DNA of 20,213 bases from JAGLTQ01 sp964605385 (GCA_964605385.1 CAZSCK010000050.1:1-20213); one strand, 5' to 3'. Numbered from the stretch's first letter, positions 1 through 8,224 are shown. Made by a program: numbers and translations. The notes: generated by a model from the letters alone, not told the origin.

Positions 1-510
1 TCAGTACTTGATGTAATACGTGGTATTGCAGAACAAACCAACTTGTTAGCACTTAATGCCGCAATTGAAGCAGCCAGAGCGGGTGAGCAAGGTCGGGGTT
101 TTGCCGTTGTTGCCGATGAGGTACGTACTCTTGCAAGTCGAACTCAGGAATCGACTCAGGAAATTCAAACCATGATTGAAAGTTTACAGCAAGGTTCAAG
201 AAATGCTGTAAAAGCGATGGAGTCGAGTCAAAATGAGAGCCAACAAAGCGTAGAGCAGGCGCTAAAAGCACAAGGTTCCCTGGATGCGATTACCGATGCG
301 GTTACGACAATTAGTACTATGAATATTCAAATCGCAAATGCAGCAAAAGAACAAAGTAGTGTGTCGGAAGAGATTAATCAGAATATAGTAAATATTAGTC
401 AGGTCGTTGAGCAAACAGCGGAAGGTGCACAACAAACATTGACGGCGAGTAATGAATTGGCAAATCTTGCAAATGAACTACAAAGTTTAGTTGCTCAGTT
501 TAAAACTTAA
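1..510 (+). CDS. Methyl-accepting chemotaxis protein, C-terminal part (5' end outside window)
   Basis: The frame is open from base 1 to the TAA at 508-510, giving 169 residues of the cytoplasmic signalling domain of a chemoreceptor. It carries the near-invariant hairpin tip of the family (IAEQTNLLALNAAIEAARAG, then EQGRGFAVVADEVR), which binds CheA and CheW at the inner face of the membrane. After the tip comes the returning helix, rich in Gln, Glu, Ser and Ala, the composition expected of a coiled coil with methylation sites. The sensor domain, membrane segments and HAMP lie upstream and cannot be seen, so the ligand is unknown. The C-terminus ends in VAQFKT, with no CheR-tethering pentapeptide visible. 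Its stop codon overlaps the stop of the convergent DUF2062 gene by two bases. The family call is very secure; the specific receptor is not identifiable. Confidence 0.97.
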   Translation, partial: SVLDVIRGIAEQTNLLALNAAIEAARAGEQGRGFAVVADEVRTLASRTQESTQEIQTMIESLQQGSRNAVKAMESSQNESQQSVEQALKAQGSLDAITDAVTTISTMNIQIANAAKEQSSVSEEINQNIVNISQVVEQTAEGAQQTLTASNELANLANELQSLVAQFKT

Positions 511-1040
511 GAAGATTTCTTTTTTGCTTTTCTTATTTCTCTTTCTTGTATGGCGCTAATAATATGTAAGCGCCATAAAAGTCTAATGACACCATATCCT
601 AAAGCGCCAAAAACAAGCCCACTGACAGTGCAGCCTAATAAAAAGGGTTGCCATATTGCCTCAAGTTCTGTCGCTATCCATTCCCAACTAAGTTCAATAT
701 TAAACGCATGTTCAGGTGTACCTAAAATCCAGGTGCCGACTTTATAGGCAAAGTAAAAAATAGGAGGCATGGTTATGGGGTTTGTTATCCATACTAATCC
801 AACAGAAATCGGTAAGTTACAACGCAGATAAATTGCAACGGCTGCAGCCATTATCATTTGAGTTGGAAGAGGAACAAAAGCCATAAATAGACCAACAAAA
901 AATGCCATTGAAACTGAGCGTCGATTAAGATGAAGCAAGTTTGGATCATGTAATAATGTTCCAAAAACTTTATTCAATTGTTTGTTGTTACGGATTTTTT
1001 TATGATCCGGCATATAGCGTTTAATGAACTTCTTTGGCAT
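507..1040 (-). CDS. DUF2062 family inner-membrane protein
   Basis: A 177-residue protein with a basic N-terminus (MPKKFIKRYMPDHKK) and three or four hydrophobic segments, at about residues 45-75, 80-105 and 130-155. The motifs GLFMAFVPLPTQM and NPITMPPIFYFAYKVG are typical of the DUF2062 family, small membrane proteins often found beside comEC in gammaproteobacteria. The biochemical role of the family is not established. The Pro-rich, Asn-Pro-containing re-entrant-looking segment is its hallmark. The gene faces away from comEC across an 85-base gap, so the two probably have back-to-back promoters. The C-terminus is strongly basic (REIRKAKKKSS). The gene converges on the chemoreceptor with overlapping stop codons. 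Family assignment is confident from motif recognition; function is unknown. Confidence 0.88.
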   Translation of the reverse strand: MPKKFIKRYMPDHKKIRNNKQLNKVFGTLLHDPNLLHLNRRSVSMAFFVGLFMAFVPLPTQMIMAAAVAIYLRCNLPISVGLVWITNPITMPPIFYFAYKVGTWILGTPEHAFNIELSWEWIATELEAIWQPFLLGCTVSGLVFGALGYGVIRLLWRLHIISAIQEREIRKAKKKSS

Positions 1041-1077
1041 GCTGCTTTCTATTTGGTTGAAATCTGTTAATCTTAAA

Positions 1078-1099
1078 TTAGCAATATATTAGCAATATA
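1078..1099. repeat. Perfect tandem 11-bp repeat between the DUF2062 gene and comEC
   Basis: TTAGCAATATA occurs twice with no gap (1078-1088 and 1089-1099) in the 85-base region between the two divergent starts. The 11-base period is close to one helical turn, so a regulator could contact both copies on one face. It may equally be a slippage duplication of an AT-rich promoter segment. No regulator is implied by the sequence itself. Confidence 0.6.
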
Positions 1100-1134
1100 A
1101 ACGAAAGATTTATACCTATGGACAGGTGAGCTTG

Positions 1135-3477
1135 ATGATATCAGGGATTTTATCATTTCTTTTTGGAATACTTTTACTGCAACAGTTTAGCTTTTTGCCA
1201 GATATCTTCTGGTGTTGGCTATTAATCTCTATTTTCAGCTTCCCATTTATACCTGGACATTTTCGTAGTACAAAAATTGTTCTTTTATTTATGATCGGCT
1301 TTCTATGGGCTTTATTGCGTGCGCACTGGGTATTAGATGTTGTTTTGCCAACAGAGCTACAAGGCAAAGATATTTTAGTGACCGGCGTTATTGCCAGTAT
1401 TCCGCTGGAAGATAAACGTAAACGCCGTTTTGAATTTGATATTGAAACCCTGGAATATAATAAACAACAACTTCCCTCTATTGGTAAAGTTCGCATTAGT
1501 TGGTATGGAAAACGTGGGCAAGCTAACAATAACTCTTATAAAAATAAAATAAGAGTCAAAGCAGGGCAACGCTGGCAATTCTGGTTACGCTTGAAACAAC
1601 CGCATGGTTTTATGAACCCCGGTGGTTTTGACTATGAAGGTTGGCTTTATCAAAAGAAGATAAGAGCAACAGGTTATGTGCGTATTAATGCCAAAAAGAA
1701 ACAGTTCGCGAAAAAACTGGATGACGAAGCAACGGGCTATAGCATGCTTATTTTACGCCAGACCTTGTATGACCGTTTAAAATTAATAACTTCGGAAACA
1801 GACTATGGTGGTATTTTAGTCGCACTTGCTATGGGCGAACGAACAGGGATTACGCAAGAGCAGTGGCAAGTATTTCGTGCTACGGGTACTAGTCATCTTG
1901 TTGCTATATCCGGCTTACATATAGGATTGCTGGCCGGTTTTATTTTTTTCATTATGCGTCGTTTATGGCCGTATTGTGGCTCCGCCGCACTGACCTTAGC
2001 TGCTCCGCGTGCGGCAGCATTAAGCGCTTTAGCTGTTGCTGCTTTTTATGCTGCGTTATCCGGTTTTGCTGTTCCGTCTCAACGTGCCTTGATAATGCTA
2101 AGTATTGTTATGCTTTCAATATTTTGGCGGCATAAAGTACAAAGCTCACAAGTATTAAGCCTCGCATTATTGAGTGTGTTGTTGCTTGATCCTGTTGCCG
2201 TTTTATCTGCTGGGTTTTGGCTATCTTTTGCTGCAGTGGCGATTATTGGGCTTGCCGCATTTGGCCGTTTAACAGTTGATAAAGGTTGGCGAATTTGGGG
2301 ACGGTTACAGTGGCGTATTAGCCTGGCTTTGATCCCTTTACTGATTTTTCTTTTTCAACAAGCCTCACTCGTTTCTCCGCTAGCAAATTTATTCGCCATT
2401 CCTTTAGTGAGTTTTTTAGTTGTTCCTTTGGTTTTGCTGGCAACATCAATAGTCTCGTTCGTTCCTGATTTAGCCGCATTGATGTATTCCCTGGCCGATA
2501 CCACCTTAAGTATTTTGTGGTGGTTTTTGGCCTATCTGGCGGATACGCCACTGAGTCAATGGTATGGCGTAAAGCCCAATATATTATCGTTATGTTTGGC
2601 GAGTTTAGGTTTTGTTCTATTGTTAACACCAAAAGGCTGGCCGGCTAAATATTTAGGTTTGTTTCTCATCATTCCCTTATTATGGCCGAACACTCAATCT
2701 CCAAGTGAGGGCGAGGTTGAAGTGACATTATTGGATGTAGGTCAGGGTTTAGCCGCCGTTGTGCAAACCAAGCAGCATACGTTGGTATTTGATACTGGTC
2801 CAAAATTTAGTCAAAGCTTTGATACTGGAGCTGCGGTGGTTATCCCCTTTCTTAGACAAAAAAACATTAAAAAGCTCGATATGTTGATTGTTAGCCATAA
2901 AGACAATGACCATAGTGGTGGCTTGAAGTCGATTCAAAGAGAGATAGAGAGCGATAAATTAGTTAGCAGTTATGCCGTAAAGGGCAGTGAACCGTGCTTT
3001 TCCGGTCAAAATTGGCGATGGGATGGCGTTTTATTTGAAATGCTTAATCCTGATGAATTTATTCGCTATAAAAAGCGTAATAATGCCTCATGTGTTTTGC
3101 GTATTAGCGCAGGAAAAGAGTCATTATTATTGAGTGCCGATATTGAAAAACGGACTGAAAAACAGCTGGTGAAATATCGGTATGAGCAACTTAAGTCAAC
3201 TTACCTGGTAGCACCACATCATGGCAGCAAAACCTCGTCATCTCAGGCCTTTTTAGATGCGGTCGATCCAGACTATATATTGGTACCTGTCGGCTTTAAA
3301 AACCGTTATCGCATGCCCCATATGACTGTTATACAGCGGTATAGAGACATGAATATCCCCATTATTGAAACATTCAAATCAGGTGCGATTTCGGTGTTAT
3401 TTGGTCAAAGAAACAGCAGTAAAATACCTGAGCAATACCGTAAAGATAGCCAAAAGTACTGGAACAGTCGCCATTAA
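1135..3477 (+). CDS. comEC: ComEC/Rec2 DNA-uptake channel protein
   Basis: A polytopic inner-membrane protein that brings single-stranded DNA into the cytoplasm during natural transformation. An N-terminal DUF4131-like segment with two or three membrane helices is followed by an OB-like soluble region, then the Competence domain (about residues 215-500, with SHLVAISGLHIGL) and a C-terminal metallo-beta-lactamase domain. That last domain has LLDVGQGL, FDTG, SHKDNDHSGG (residues 590-599 counting from the GTG at 1126) and APHHGSKTSSS (696-706), so its metal-binding motifs look intact. Length, about 780 residues, is normal. I prefer the ATG at 1135: AGGTGA at 1124-1129 lies five bases upstream, whereas the in-frame GTG at 1126 has no good ribosome site. 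Immediately downstream are exbB, exbD, msbA and lpxK, a common gammaproteobacterial arrangement. Family assignment is secure; actual competence cannot be judged from this gene alone. Confidence 0.95.
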   Translation: MISGILSFLFGILLLQQFSFLPDIFWCWLLISIFSFPFIPGHFRSTKIVLLFMIGFLWALLRAHWVLDVVLPTELQGKDILVTGVIASIPLEDKRKRRFEFDIETLEYNKQQLPSIGKVRISWYGKRGQANNNSYKNKIRVKAGQRWQFWLRLKQPHGFMNPGGFDYEGWLYQKKIRATGYVRINAKKKQFAKKLDDEATGYSMLILRQTLYDRLKLITSETDYGGILVALAMGERTGITQEQWQVFRATGTSHLVAISGLHIGLLAGFIFFIMRRLWPYCGSAALTLAAPRAAALSALAVAAFYAALSGFAVPSQRALIMLSIVMLSIFWRHKVQSSQVLSLALLSVLLLDPVAVLSAGFWLSFAAVAIIGLAAFGRLTVDKGWRIWGRLQWRISLALIPLLIFLFQQASLVSPLANLFAIPLVSFLVVPLVLLATSIVSFVPDLAALMYSLADTTLSILWWFLAYLADTPLSQWYGVKPNILSLCLASLGFVLLLTPKGWPAKYLGLFLIIPLLWPNTQSPSEGEVEVTLLDVGQGLAAVVQTKQHTLVFDTGPKFSQSFDTGAAVVIPFLRQKNIKKLDMLIVSHKDNDHSGGLKSIQREIESDKLVSSYAVKGSEPCFSGQNWRWDGVLFEMLNPDEFIRYKKRNNASCVLRISAGKESLLLSADIEKRTEKQLVKYRYEQLKSTYLVAPHHGSKTSSSQAFLDAVDPDYILVPVGFKNRYRMPHMTVIQRYRDMNIPIIETFKSGAISVLFGQRNSSKIPEQYRKDSQKYWNSRH

Positions 3478-3571
3478 TTGCTGTGAACGATACCCTTTCC
3501 GCGCACCGTCGTCTCTGATAAAGTGAGCACCAGTTTTACCACCTATTATCTGTAGTATAAGGAATCCAAAA

Positions 3572-4195
3572 GTGTTTGAAATGATTCAACATGGCGGCTG
3601 GTTGATGTTGCCCATTCTTGCGAGTTCAGTCATTGCTTTGGCAATTGTGGCGGAACGGTTCTGGTCTTTACAAGCTAAAAAAGTCACCCCCCCGAGTTTA
3701 GTTGCTCAGGTCTGGCAGTGGCATAAAGCGCAAACTTTAACCGATGAGCACATTGTTGCACTGGGAAATAACTCTCCTTTAGGAAAAATTCTTGCGGCAG
3801 GTTTAATTAACCGTAATCACCCGCGTGAGATTATGAAAGAAAGTATTGAAGAAGTGGGGCATCAGGTTATCCATGAACTTGAACGCTACCTTAATACCTT
3901 AGGTACGATTGCTTCGATAACACCATTGATGGGCTTGTTAGGTACGGTTATCGGTATGATAAAAGTATTCGCTGCTATTACGACGCAAGGCGTAGGTAAT
4001 CCAACCGTCTTGGCCGGTGGTATTTCAGAAGCTTTAATAACAACAGCTGCTGGTTTATCTGTTGCTATACCCACTTTGATTTTTTATCGTTTCTTCCGTG
4101 GCCGTGTTGATGAACTGGTTCTGAAAATGGAAGAGGAGGCGCTAAAAATTGTTGATGTTATGCATGGTGATCGTGTGCAGCAGGACAAAAAATAA
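3572..4195 (+). CDS. exbB: ExbB/TolQ-family proton-channel subunit
   Basis: A 207-residue MotA/TolQ/ExbB-family protein that forms the proton-driven motor core with ExbD in the inner membrane. Three membrane segments are visible: WLMLPILASSVIALAIVAERF near the N-terminus, then LGTIASITPLMGLLGTVIGMI (about 109-129) and ALITTAAGLSVAIPTLIFY (about 153-171). The large cytoplasmic loop between the first and second is typical. The start is a GTG with AAGGA at 3559-3563 eight bases upstream. Its stop overlaps the exbD start by one base (TAATG), so the two are translationally coupled. Position next to msbA and lpxK matches the second exbBD copy found in many gammaproteobacteria. No TonB-like gene is in the window, so whether it energises TonB-dependent receptors, Tol-Pal or something else is open. 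Calling it ExbB rather than TolQ rests on context. Confidence 0.92.
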   Translation: MFEMIQHGGWLMLPILASSVIALAIVAERFWSLQAKKVTPPSLVAQVWQWHKAQTLTDEHIVALGNNSPLGKILAAGLINRNHPREIMKESIEEVGHQVIHELERYLNTLGTIASITPLMGLLGTVIGMIKVFAAITTQGVGNPTVLAGGISEALITTAAGLSVAIPTLIFYRFFRGRVDELVLKMEEEALKIVDVMHGDRVQQDKK

Positions 4196-4611
4196 TGTTG
4201 CGTACGAAACGTGATACCGAACTCGAATTAAATATAACGCCCTTAATTGATGTTGTCTTTTTACTGTTGATCTTTTTTATGGTATCAACCACTTTTCAAC
4301 GTGAATCTGAAATTACGATTGAACTGCCTGAATCATCTGGTGATATTGCAGAATCTGATAAAAAAGTTATTGAAATCAGTATTGATAACCAAGGTCGTTA
4401 TTTTGTAAATCAACGACAACTTAAAGCAACCGATATCAAAACACTAAAAAAAGCGATTTCCATTACCCGTGGTGATGCTAAAAAACCTAAACTTATTATT
4501 AGTGCTGATAAAATGACACCGCATCAGGCAGTGGTGCGAGCAATGGATGCCGCCCGGCAACTTGGTTTAGTTCATTTAACCTTTGCAACAAAACAAGTTA
4601 ACAAGAATTAA
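4195..4611 (+). CDS. exbD: ExbD/TolR-family biopolymer transport protein
   Basis: A 138-residue partner of the preceding ExbB. A short cytoplasmic N-terminus leads into one membrane helix with the family motif NITPLIDVVFLLLIFFMV. The aspartate in it (Asp19) is the expected proton-carrying residue in the ExbB channel. The rest is a periplasmic TolR/ExbD domain ending with the conserved amphipathic region (DAARQLGLVHLTFATK). It starts inside the exbB stop codon (TAATG) and ends six bases before the msbA ATG. That spacing places exbB, exbD and msbA on one transcript. Length and motif order are normal for the family. Confidence is high for the family and moderate for the substrate system it powers. 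Confidence 0.93.
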   Translation: MLRTKRDTELELNITPLIDVVFLLLIFFMVSTTFQRESEITIELPESSGDIAESDKKVIEISIDNQGRYFVNQRQLKATDIKTLKKAISITRGDAKKPKLIISADKMTPHQAVVRAMDAARQLGLVHLTFATKQVNKN

Positions 4612-4617
4612 TAAAAT

Positions 4618-6375
4618 ATGAACCAGCAATCTCAAAGTAACGATGCTGCTATAATTTATCGTCGTTTATTAAAATATTCCTTACCTTATTGGAAGGTTTT
4701 TATTTTAGCAATTATCGGCATGATTATTTATGCCGCAACCGAGGTATCTTTTGCGCAAATTTTAGAGCCCATGATGGATGGTGGTTTTGTTGAAAAAGAT
4801 CCGGACTCTATGTTTTGGGTGCCGGTAATTCTGGTTTTGATTTTTTCTGTTCGTATTGTGGGTACATTTTTATCAGAGTATGGCATGGCCGTGATCGCAC
4901 GTAGTGTGATTCGGGATTTACGCGCTAAAGTTTTTAATAAAATCACTGTTTTACCAACATCTTATTTTGATAAAACATCTTCCGGTTCGATTTTATCAAA
5001 AATGGTCTATGATATTGAGCAGATTGCTGCAGCCACCTCTAGTGTTGTATTGGTTTTAATTAGAGATGGAATTACTGTAATTGGATTGTTTGCATGGATG
5101 TTGTATCGCAATCCTTTGCTTACTTTAATTTTATTTGTTATCGCCCCATTTGTTATTGCAATCGTTTATATTATTAGTAAACGGTTTCGTACGATTGGTA
5201 CGCGTATTCAAAATTCAATGGGAAGTGTTACTGATATTACTGAAGAAGCCATTAAAGCTAATCAGGAAATAAAAATATTTGGTGGCCAGGAATTTGAGAC
5301 GAAACGTTTTTTGGATATTAATCAATACAATCGCCGTCAACATTTAAAGTTAGTTGCAACAAATGCCATAAGTAGTCCTACTATCCAGCTTATAGTTGCA
5401 ATTGCTTTTGCAATAATGATTTATTTAGCAACAAACCCGGAATTTATACCTGATATGACAGCAGGTAAATTCGTTTCATTTTTAATGGGGATGGTCATGC
5501 TATTGCAACATGCAAAGCGTTTAACCACTATTAATATGACTTTGCAAAGAGGTATTGCGGCTGCTGAAAGCGTATTTAGTTTTATTGATGTTGAAGATGA
5601 AATTGATCAAGGTTCAACTGAAATTGAAAAAACCAAAGGTGAAGTTGAGTTTAAGAATGTTGATTTTACATATAACAATGAGTCTGACAAAGTATTATCA
5701 GGTATAACACTAACAATCAAAGCAGGAGAAACTGTGGCTTTTGTTGGTCGTTCCGGTGCAGGAAAATCTACCTTAGTGAGTTTGTTACCTCGTTTTTATG
5801 ATAGAACAAGTGGTGAGATAAAGATTGATGGTTGTAATGTAGAAACGCTAACGTTAAAAAACCTGAGAAGTCATATTGCTTTAGTTAACCAGAATGTCAC
5901 TTTATTTAATGATACCGTTGCACATAATATCGCCTATAGTGATTTGGATAATGTTGATGAGAGTAAACTCATTGCTGCGGCTAAAGCTGCTCATGCACTG
6001 GAATTTATTGAAAAGTTAAGTGATGGCATGAATACTATTGTCGGTGAAGATGGTGTTCTGTTATCAGGTGGTCAGCGTCAGCGTATTGCTATTGCAAGGG
6101 CGATTTTCAAAGATGCCCCCATTTTAATTTTAGATGAAGCAACATCAGCATTAGATACTGAATCAGAACGACATATACAAGTTGCACTTGATGAACTTAT
6201 AAAAACACGAACAACTCTTGTTATCGCACATCGATTATCAACTATTGAAGGGGCAGATAAAATTGTTGTTTTGGATCAAGGTAAGATTGTTGAAATGGGT
6301 ACACATCAGGAACTTATAACTAAAGATAGTCATTATGCTGCTCTTCATAAGTTACAATTTAAGAGTGAAAAATAA
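4618..6375 (+). CDS. msbA: MsbA lipid A-core flippase (ABC exporter)
   Basis: A 585-residue half-transporter that as a homodimer flips lipid A-core from the inner to the outer leaflet of the inner membrane. Six membrane helices occupy roughly residues 20-310, followed by an ATPase domain. Walker A is GRSGAGKS (377-384), the signature is LLSGGQRQR, Walker B is ILILDEATSALD and the switch histidine is in IAHRLS. Length and architecture match MsbA. Many related exporters share these motifs, but the position immediately before lpxK, as in Escherichia coli, makes MsbA the best call. The ribosome site is weak (only A-rich sequence before the ATG), and six bases separate it from exbD, so coupling to exbD translation is likely. 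No key residue appears to be missing. Confidence 0.94.
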   Translation: MNQQSQSNDAAIIYRRLLKYSLPYWKVFILAIIGMIIYAATEVSFAQILEPMMDGGFVEKDPDSMFWVPVILVLIFSVRIVGTFLSEYGMAVIARSVIRDLRAKVFNKITVLPTSYFDKTSSGSILSKMVYDIEQIAAATSSVVLVLIRDGITVIGLFAWMLYRNPLLTLILFVIAPFVIAIVYIISKRFRTIGTRIQNSMGSVTDITEEAIKANQEIKIFGGQEFETKRFLDINQYNRRQHLKLVATNAISSPTIQLIVAIAFAIMIYLATNPEFIPDMTAGKFVSFLMGMVMLLQHAKRLTTINMTLQRGIAAAESVFSFIDVEDEIDQGSTEIEKTKGEVEFKNVDFTYNNESDKVLSGITLTIKAGETVAFVGRSGAGKSTLVSLLPRFYDRTSGEIKIDGCNVETLTLKNLRSHIALVNQNVTLFNDTVAHNIAYSDLDNVDESKLIAAAKAAHALEFIEKLSDGMNTIVGEDGVLLSGGQRQRIAIARAIFKDAPILILDEATSALDTESERHIQVALDELIKTRTTLVIAHRLSTIEGADKIVVLDQGKIVEMGTHQELITKDSHYAALHKLQFKSEK

Positions 6376-6411
6376 GTTGAACCGAGTAGTAATTGGTTAA
6401 TAAAAATAATT

Positions 6412-7410
6412 ATGCTAATAAAAAAAATACAAAAATCATGGTATAAAAAAAGTGGCTTAACGGCATTTTTACAACCGTTATCCTGGTTGTTTTGTTTGTT
6501 AGTACAAATTAGACGTATATTATATCGTATAAAAGTGTTACGCACTGTTCGACTTGATGTGCCCGTTATTATTGTTGGTAACTTAACCGTTGGTGGTACA
6601 GGCAAGACTCCTATGGTTATCGAACTTGCCAATTTATTAAAAAAATATGGTTATCGTCCCGGTGTAATTAGTCGCGGCTATGGTGGTAAAGCACGCACCT
6701 GGCCACAACAAGTACGCTGGGATGGTGATCCTACTATGGTAGGTGACGAAGCTATTCTTATTGCCAGGCGCACACGCTGTCCAATGGCAGTAGGGCCGGA
6801 TCGTGTTGCTTCAGCACAAGCACTACTTAAATATACCGATTGTAATGTCATTATTAGTGATGATGGTTTACAGCACTATGCACTTGGCCGTGATATTGAA
6901 ATAGCCGTTATAGATGGCACAAGACGTTATGGTAATGGGAAATGTTTACCCGCTGGGCCACTACGTGAACCTCTTAAACGTCTTGACCAGGTCAACTTTA
7001 AAATAACAAATGGTGTCGCAGGCCCGGATGAATTTGCCATGACTTATAAGGCAGAAAAACTTTGTCGAGCAGATGATCCTGAAGTTACACTTGATATATC
7101 ATCATTAAAAAATCAAACAGTTCATGCCATCGCGGGAATTGGTAATCCTCAACGATTTTTTGATAATCTAAAATTAAGTGGCCTGGATATTATTGAACAT
7201 GCTTTTCCTGATCACTATCCATTCAAAAAATCAGATCTGGATTTTGGTGAAATACAACCGATTGTGATCACCGAAAAAGATGCCGTAAAGTGCCAACGTT
7301 TTTACCTACACAATGTCTGGTATCAGCCAATAAAAGCAATATTAGATAATCAATTCACTGAACAATTATTAGTTATGCTTGAGAGAATCAATGGACAAAA
7401 AACTACTTGA
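6412..7410 (+). CDS. lpxK: Tetraacyldisaccharide 4'-kinase LpxK
   Basis: This 332-residue membrane-associated kinase phosphorylates the 4' position of the lipid A disaccharide, the sixth step of the Raetz pathway. An N-terminal hydrophobic stretch (about 13-31) would anchor it to the inner membrane. The P-loop VGGTGKTP (60-67) follows the family-typical VGNLTVGG, and VISRGYGGK, VGDEAILIARR and ISDDGLQHYALGRD are further hallmark stretches. The C-terminal AFPDHYPF and ITEKDAVK motifs are also those of LpxK. Length is normal. It follows msbA after 36 bases and overlaps the downstream YcaR-like gene by 20 bases, so all three are probably co-transcribed. The identification is secure from the motifs alone. 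Confidence 0.97.
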   Translation: MLIKKIQKSWYKKSGLTAFLQPLSWLFCLLVQIRRILYRIKVLRTVRLDVPVIIVGNLTVGGTGKTPMVIELANLLKKYGYRPGVISRGYGGKARTWPQQVRWDGDPTMVGDEAILIARRTRCPMAVGPDRVASAQALLKYTDCNVIISDDGLQHYALGRDIEIAVIDGTRRYGNGKCLPAGPLREPLKRLDQVNFKITNGVAGPDEFAMTYKAEKLCRADDPEVTLDISSLKNQTVHAIAGIGNPQRFFDNLKLSGLDIIEHAFPDHYPFKKSDLDFGEIQPIVITEKDAVKCQRFYLHNVWYQPIKAILDNQFTEQLLVMLERINGQKTT

Positions 7411-7576
7411 TATTCTGGCCTGTCCTGTATGCAAAGGACCGTTAGTTTATTTAAAAAAGAAAAATGAACTTGTTTGCAAGGGAGATAGGCTTGCCTATCC
7501 TATTCGTGAAGATATTCCTGTTATGCTGGAAGAAGAAGCAAGACAAATACCCGCAGATGAAGAAATTAGTCAATAG
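7391..7576 (+). CDS. ycaR: YcaR/Trm112-like small zinc protein
   Basis: A 61-residue protein of the Trm112/YcaR family. It begins MDKKLLDILACPVCKGPL and continues with ELVCKGDRLAYPIREDIPVML, both nearly diagnostic of the family. Cys11, Cys14 and Cys29 are the visible metal-ligand candidates. The start chosen is the ATG at 7391 with GAGAG-like sequence just upstream; a TTG at 7379 would add four residues that homologues lack. It overlaps the end of lpxK by 20 bases. In eukaryotes and archaea Trm112 activates methyltransferases; the bacterial role is not well defined. In many gammaproteobacteria kdsB comes next, but here the block ends and a palindromic element follows. Confidence 0.93.
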   Translation: MDKKLLDILACPVCKGPLVYLKKKNELVCKGDRLAYPIREDIPVMLEEEARQIPADEEISQ

Positions 7577-7623
7577 ATAAAAATAAGTATCGGCTATTGT
7601 GAGCGATAGTTGTGATTTATAAT

Positions 7624-7761
7624 GAGACCTTTGCACGGATAGCGAGAAGTTAGAGAATAAGGCAAAATCGATGAAAAAGCGGAATGTACGATAAGTACAT
7701 GAGCATTTTGAAGAGGTTTTAACGCAATTATCTAGCTTCGTAGCATTCGTGAAAAGGTTTC
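7624..7761. mobile_element. MITE-like fold-back element, 138 bp
   Basis: The left end (7624-7640, starting GAGACCTTTGCACGG) and the reverse complement of the right end (7745-7761, GAAACCTTTTCACGA) match at 14 of 17 positions. At the exact centre is a perfect six-base stem, ATGTAC (7684-7689) and GTACAT (7695-7700), around GATAA. The middle of that stem, 7692, is also the midpoint of the element. Interior stretches on either side also pair imperfectly, so the whole unit can fold back on itself. There is no coding capacity. The GAGACCTTTGCA-type end recalls termini of some IS5-family elements from memory, but no transposase or clear target duplication is visible. It may act as a transcription terminator for the lpxK-ycaR block. 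Its right end supplies two bases of the stop codon of the neighbouring small gene. Confidence 0.72.
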
Positions 7762-8020
7762 AAGTTATTAAATCAAGTGAAAGAAACACCTCACTTAATT
7801 CTTTTTTATCTCTGGAAAGTATAGGAATGCAAAATGTTTCAGGCACACGACGGTGTGCATTTCCGTGTTGATTATTTTGAATGTTATCCTCAAAGTATTG
7901 AAGTACTAATGATGGCCCATCCTCCAATACTTCAACAACCTGGCACTCTTTATTATTATGGCAAAGCTTTATGCCAATCATTCCTCTGAGTTGTTTTAAA
8001 CTTATTACTATTTCAGACAT
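7760..8020 (-). CDS. Conserved-looking hypothetical protein, 86 aa
   Basis: I do not recognise this protein. It starts MSEIVISLKQLRGMIGIKL and contains CQVVEVLEDGPSLVLQYFED, then an alternating hydrophobic/charged stretch ending LSRDKKELSEVFLSLDLIT. The pattern suggests a small, mostly beta, soluble cytoplasmic protein; VVEVLEDGPSLVLQ resembles strand-turn-strand of a small barrel. There is no signal peptide or membrane segment, and the two cysteines form no CxxC. AGGA lies ten bases upstream of the ATG, an acceptable ribosome site. The stop codon (TGA, complement of 7760-7762) uses two bases of the fold-back element, so the natural C-terminus may have been longer before insertion. It is read toward ycaR. 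It is probably a real gene, on start signal and composition. Confidence 0.6.
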   Translation of the reverse strand: MSEIVISLKQLRGMIGIKLCHNNKECQVVEVLEDGPSLVLQYFEDNIQNNQHGNAHRRVPETFCIPILSRDKKELSEVFLSLDLIT

Positions 8021-8194
8021 TGTTAATTTTTCCTGAAAAATTAAATATCATCAATATTCTTTACTATATTTAGTATATAGGAGTTTTGCGCGTTTAAAGT
8101 ATAGATTTACTTTAAAAAAATGAAATTAATTTTTAAATACAGATGTTTTATGGGAATGTTTTTACTGAATATTATTGATTTAAGCCAGTATTTA

Positions 8195-8224
8195 TTGATC
8201 TGTATTAATAACCAAAAATAGTAT
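8195..8224 (+). promoter_or_regulatory. Candidate promoter for the 64-residue gene
   Basis: TTGATC (8195-8200) and TAGTAT (8219-8224) are separated by 18 bases, about 60 bases upstream of the ATG at 8288. The gene-free stretch 8021-8287 is very AT-rich and otherwise shows nothing I can name. By chance such weak matches occur often in AT-rich DNA, so this is only a candidate. Confidence 0.3.

Noticed and set aside
1116..1529. Minus-strand 137-codon open frame within comEC
   Set aside because: It lies opposite the strongly supported comEC frame, shows no domain-like pattern and is a shadow of the real gene.
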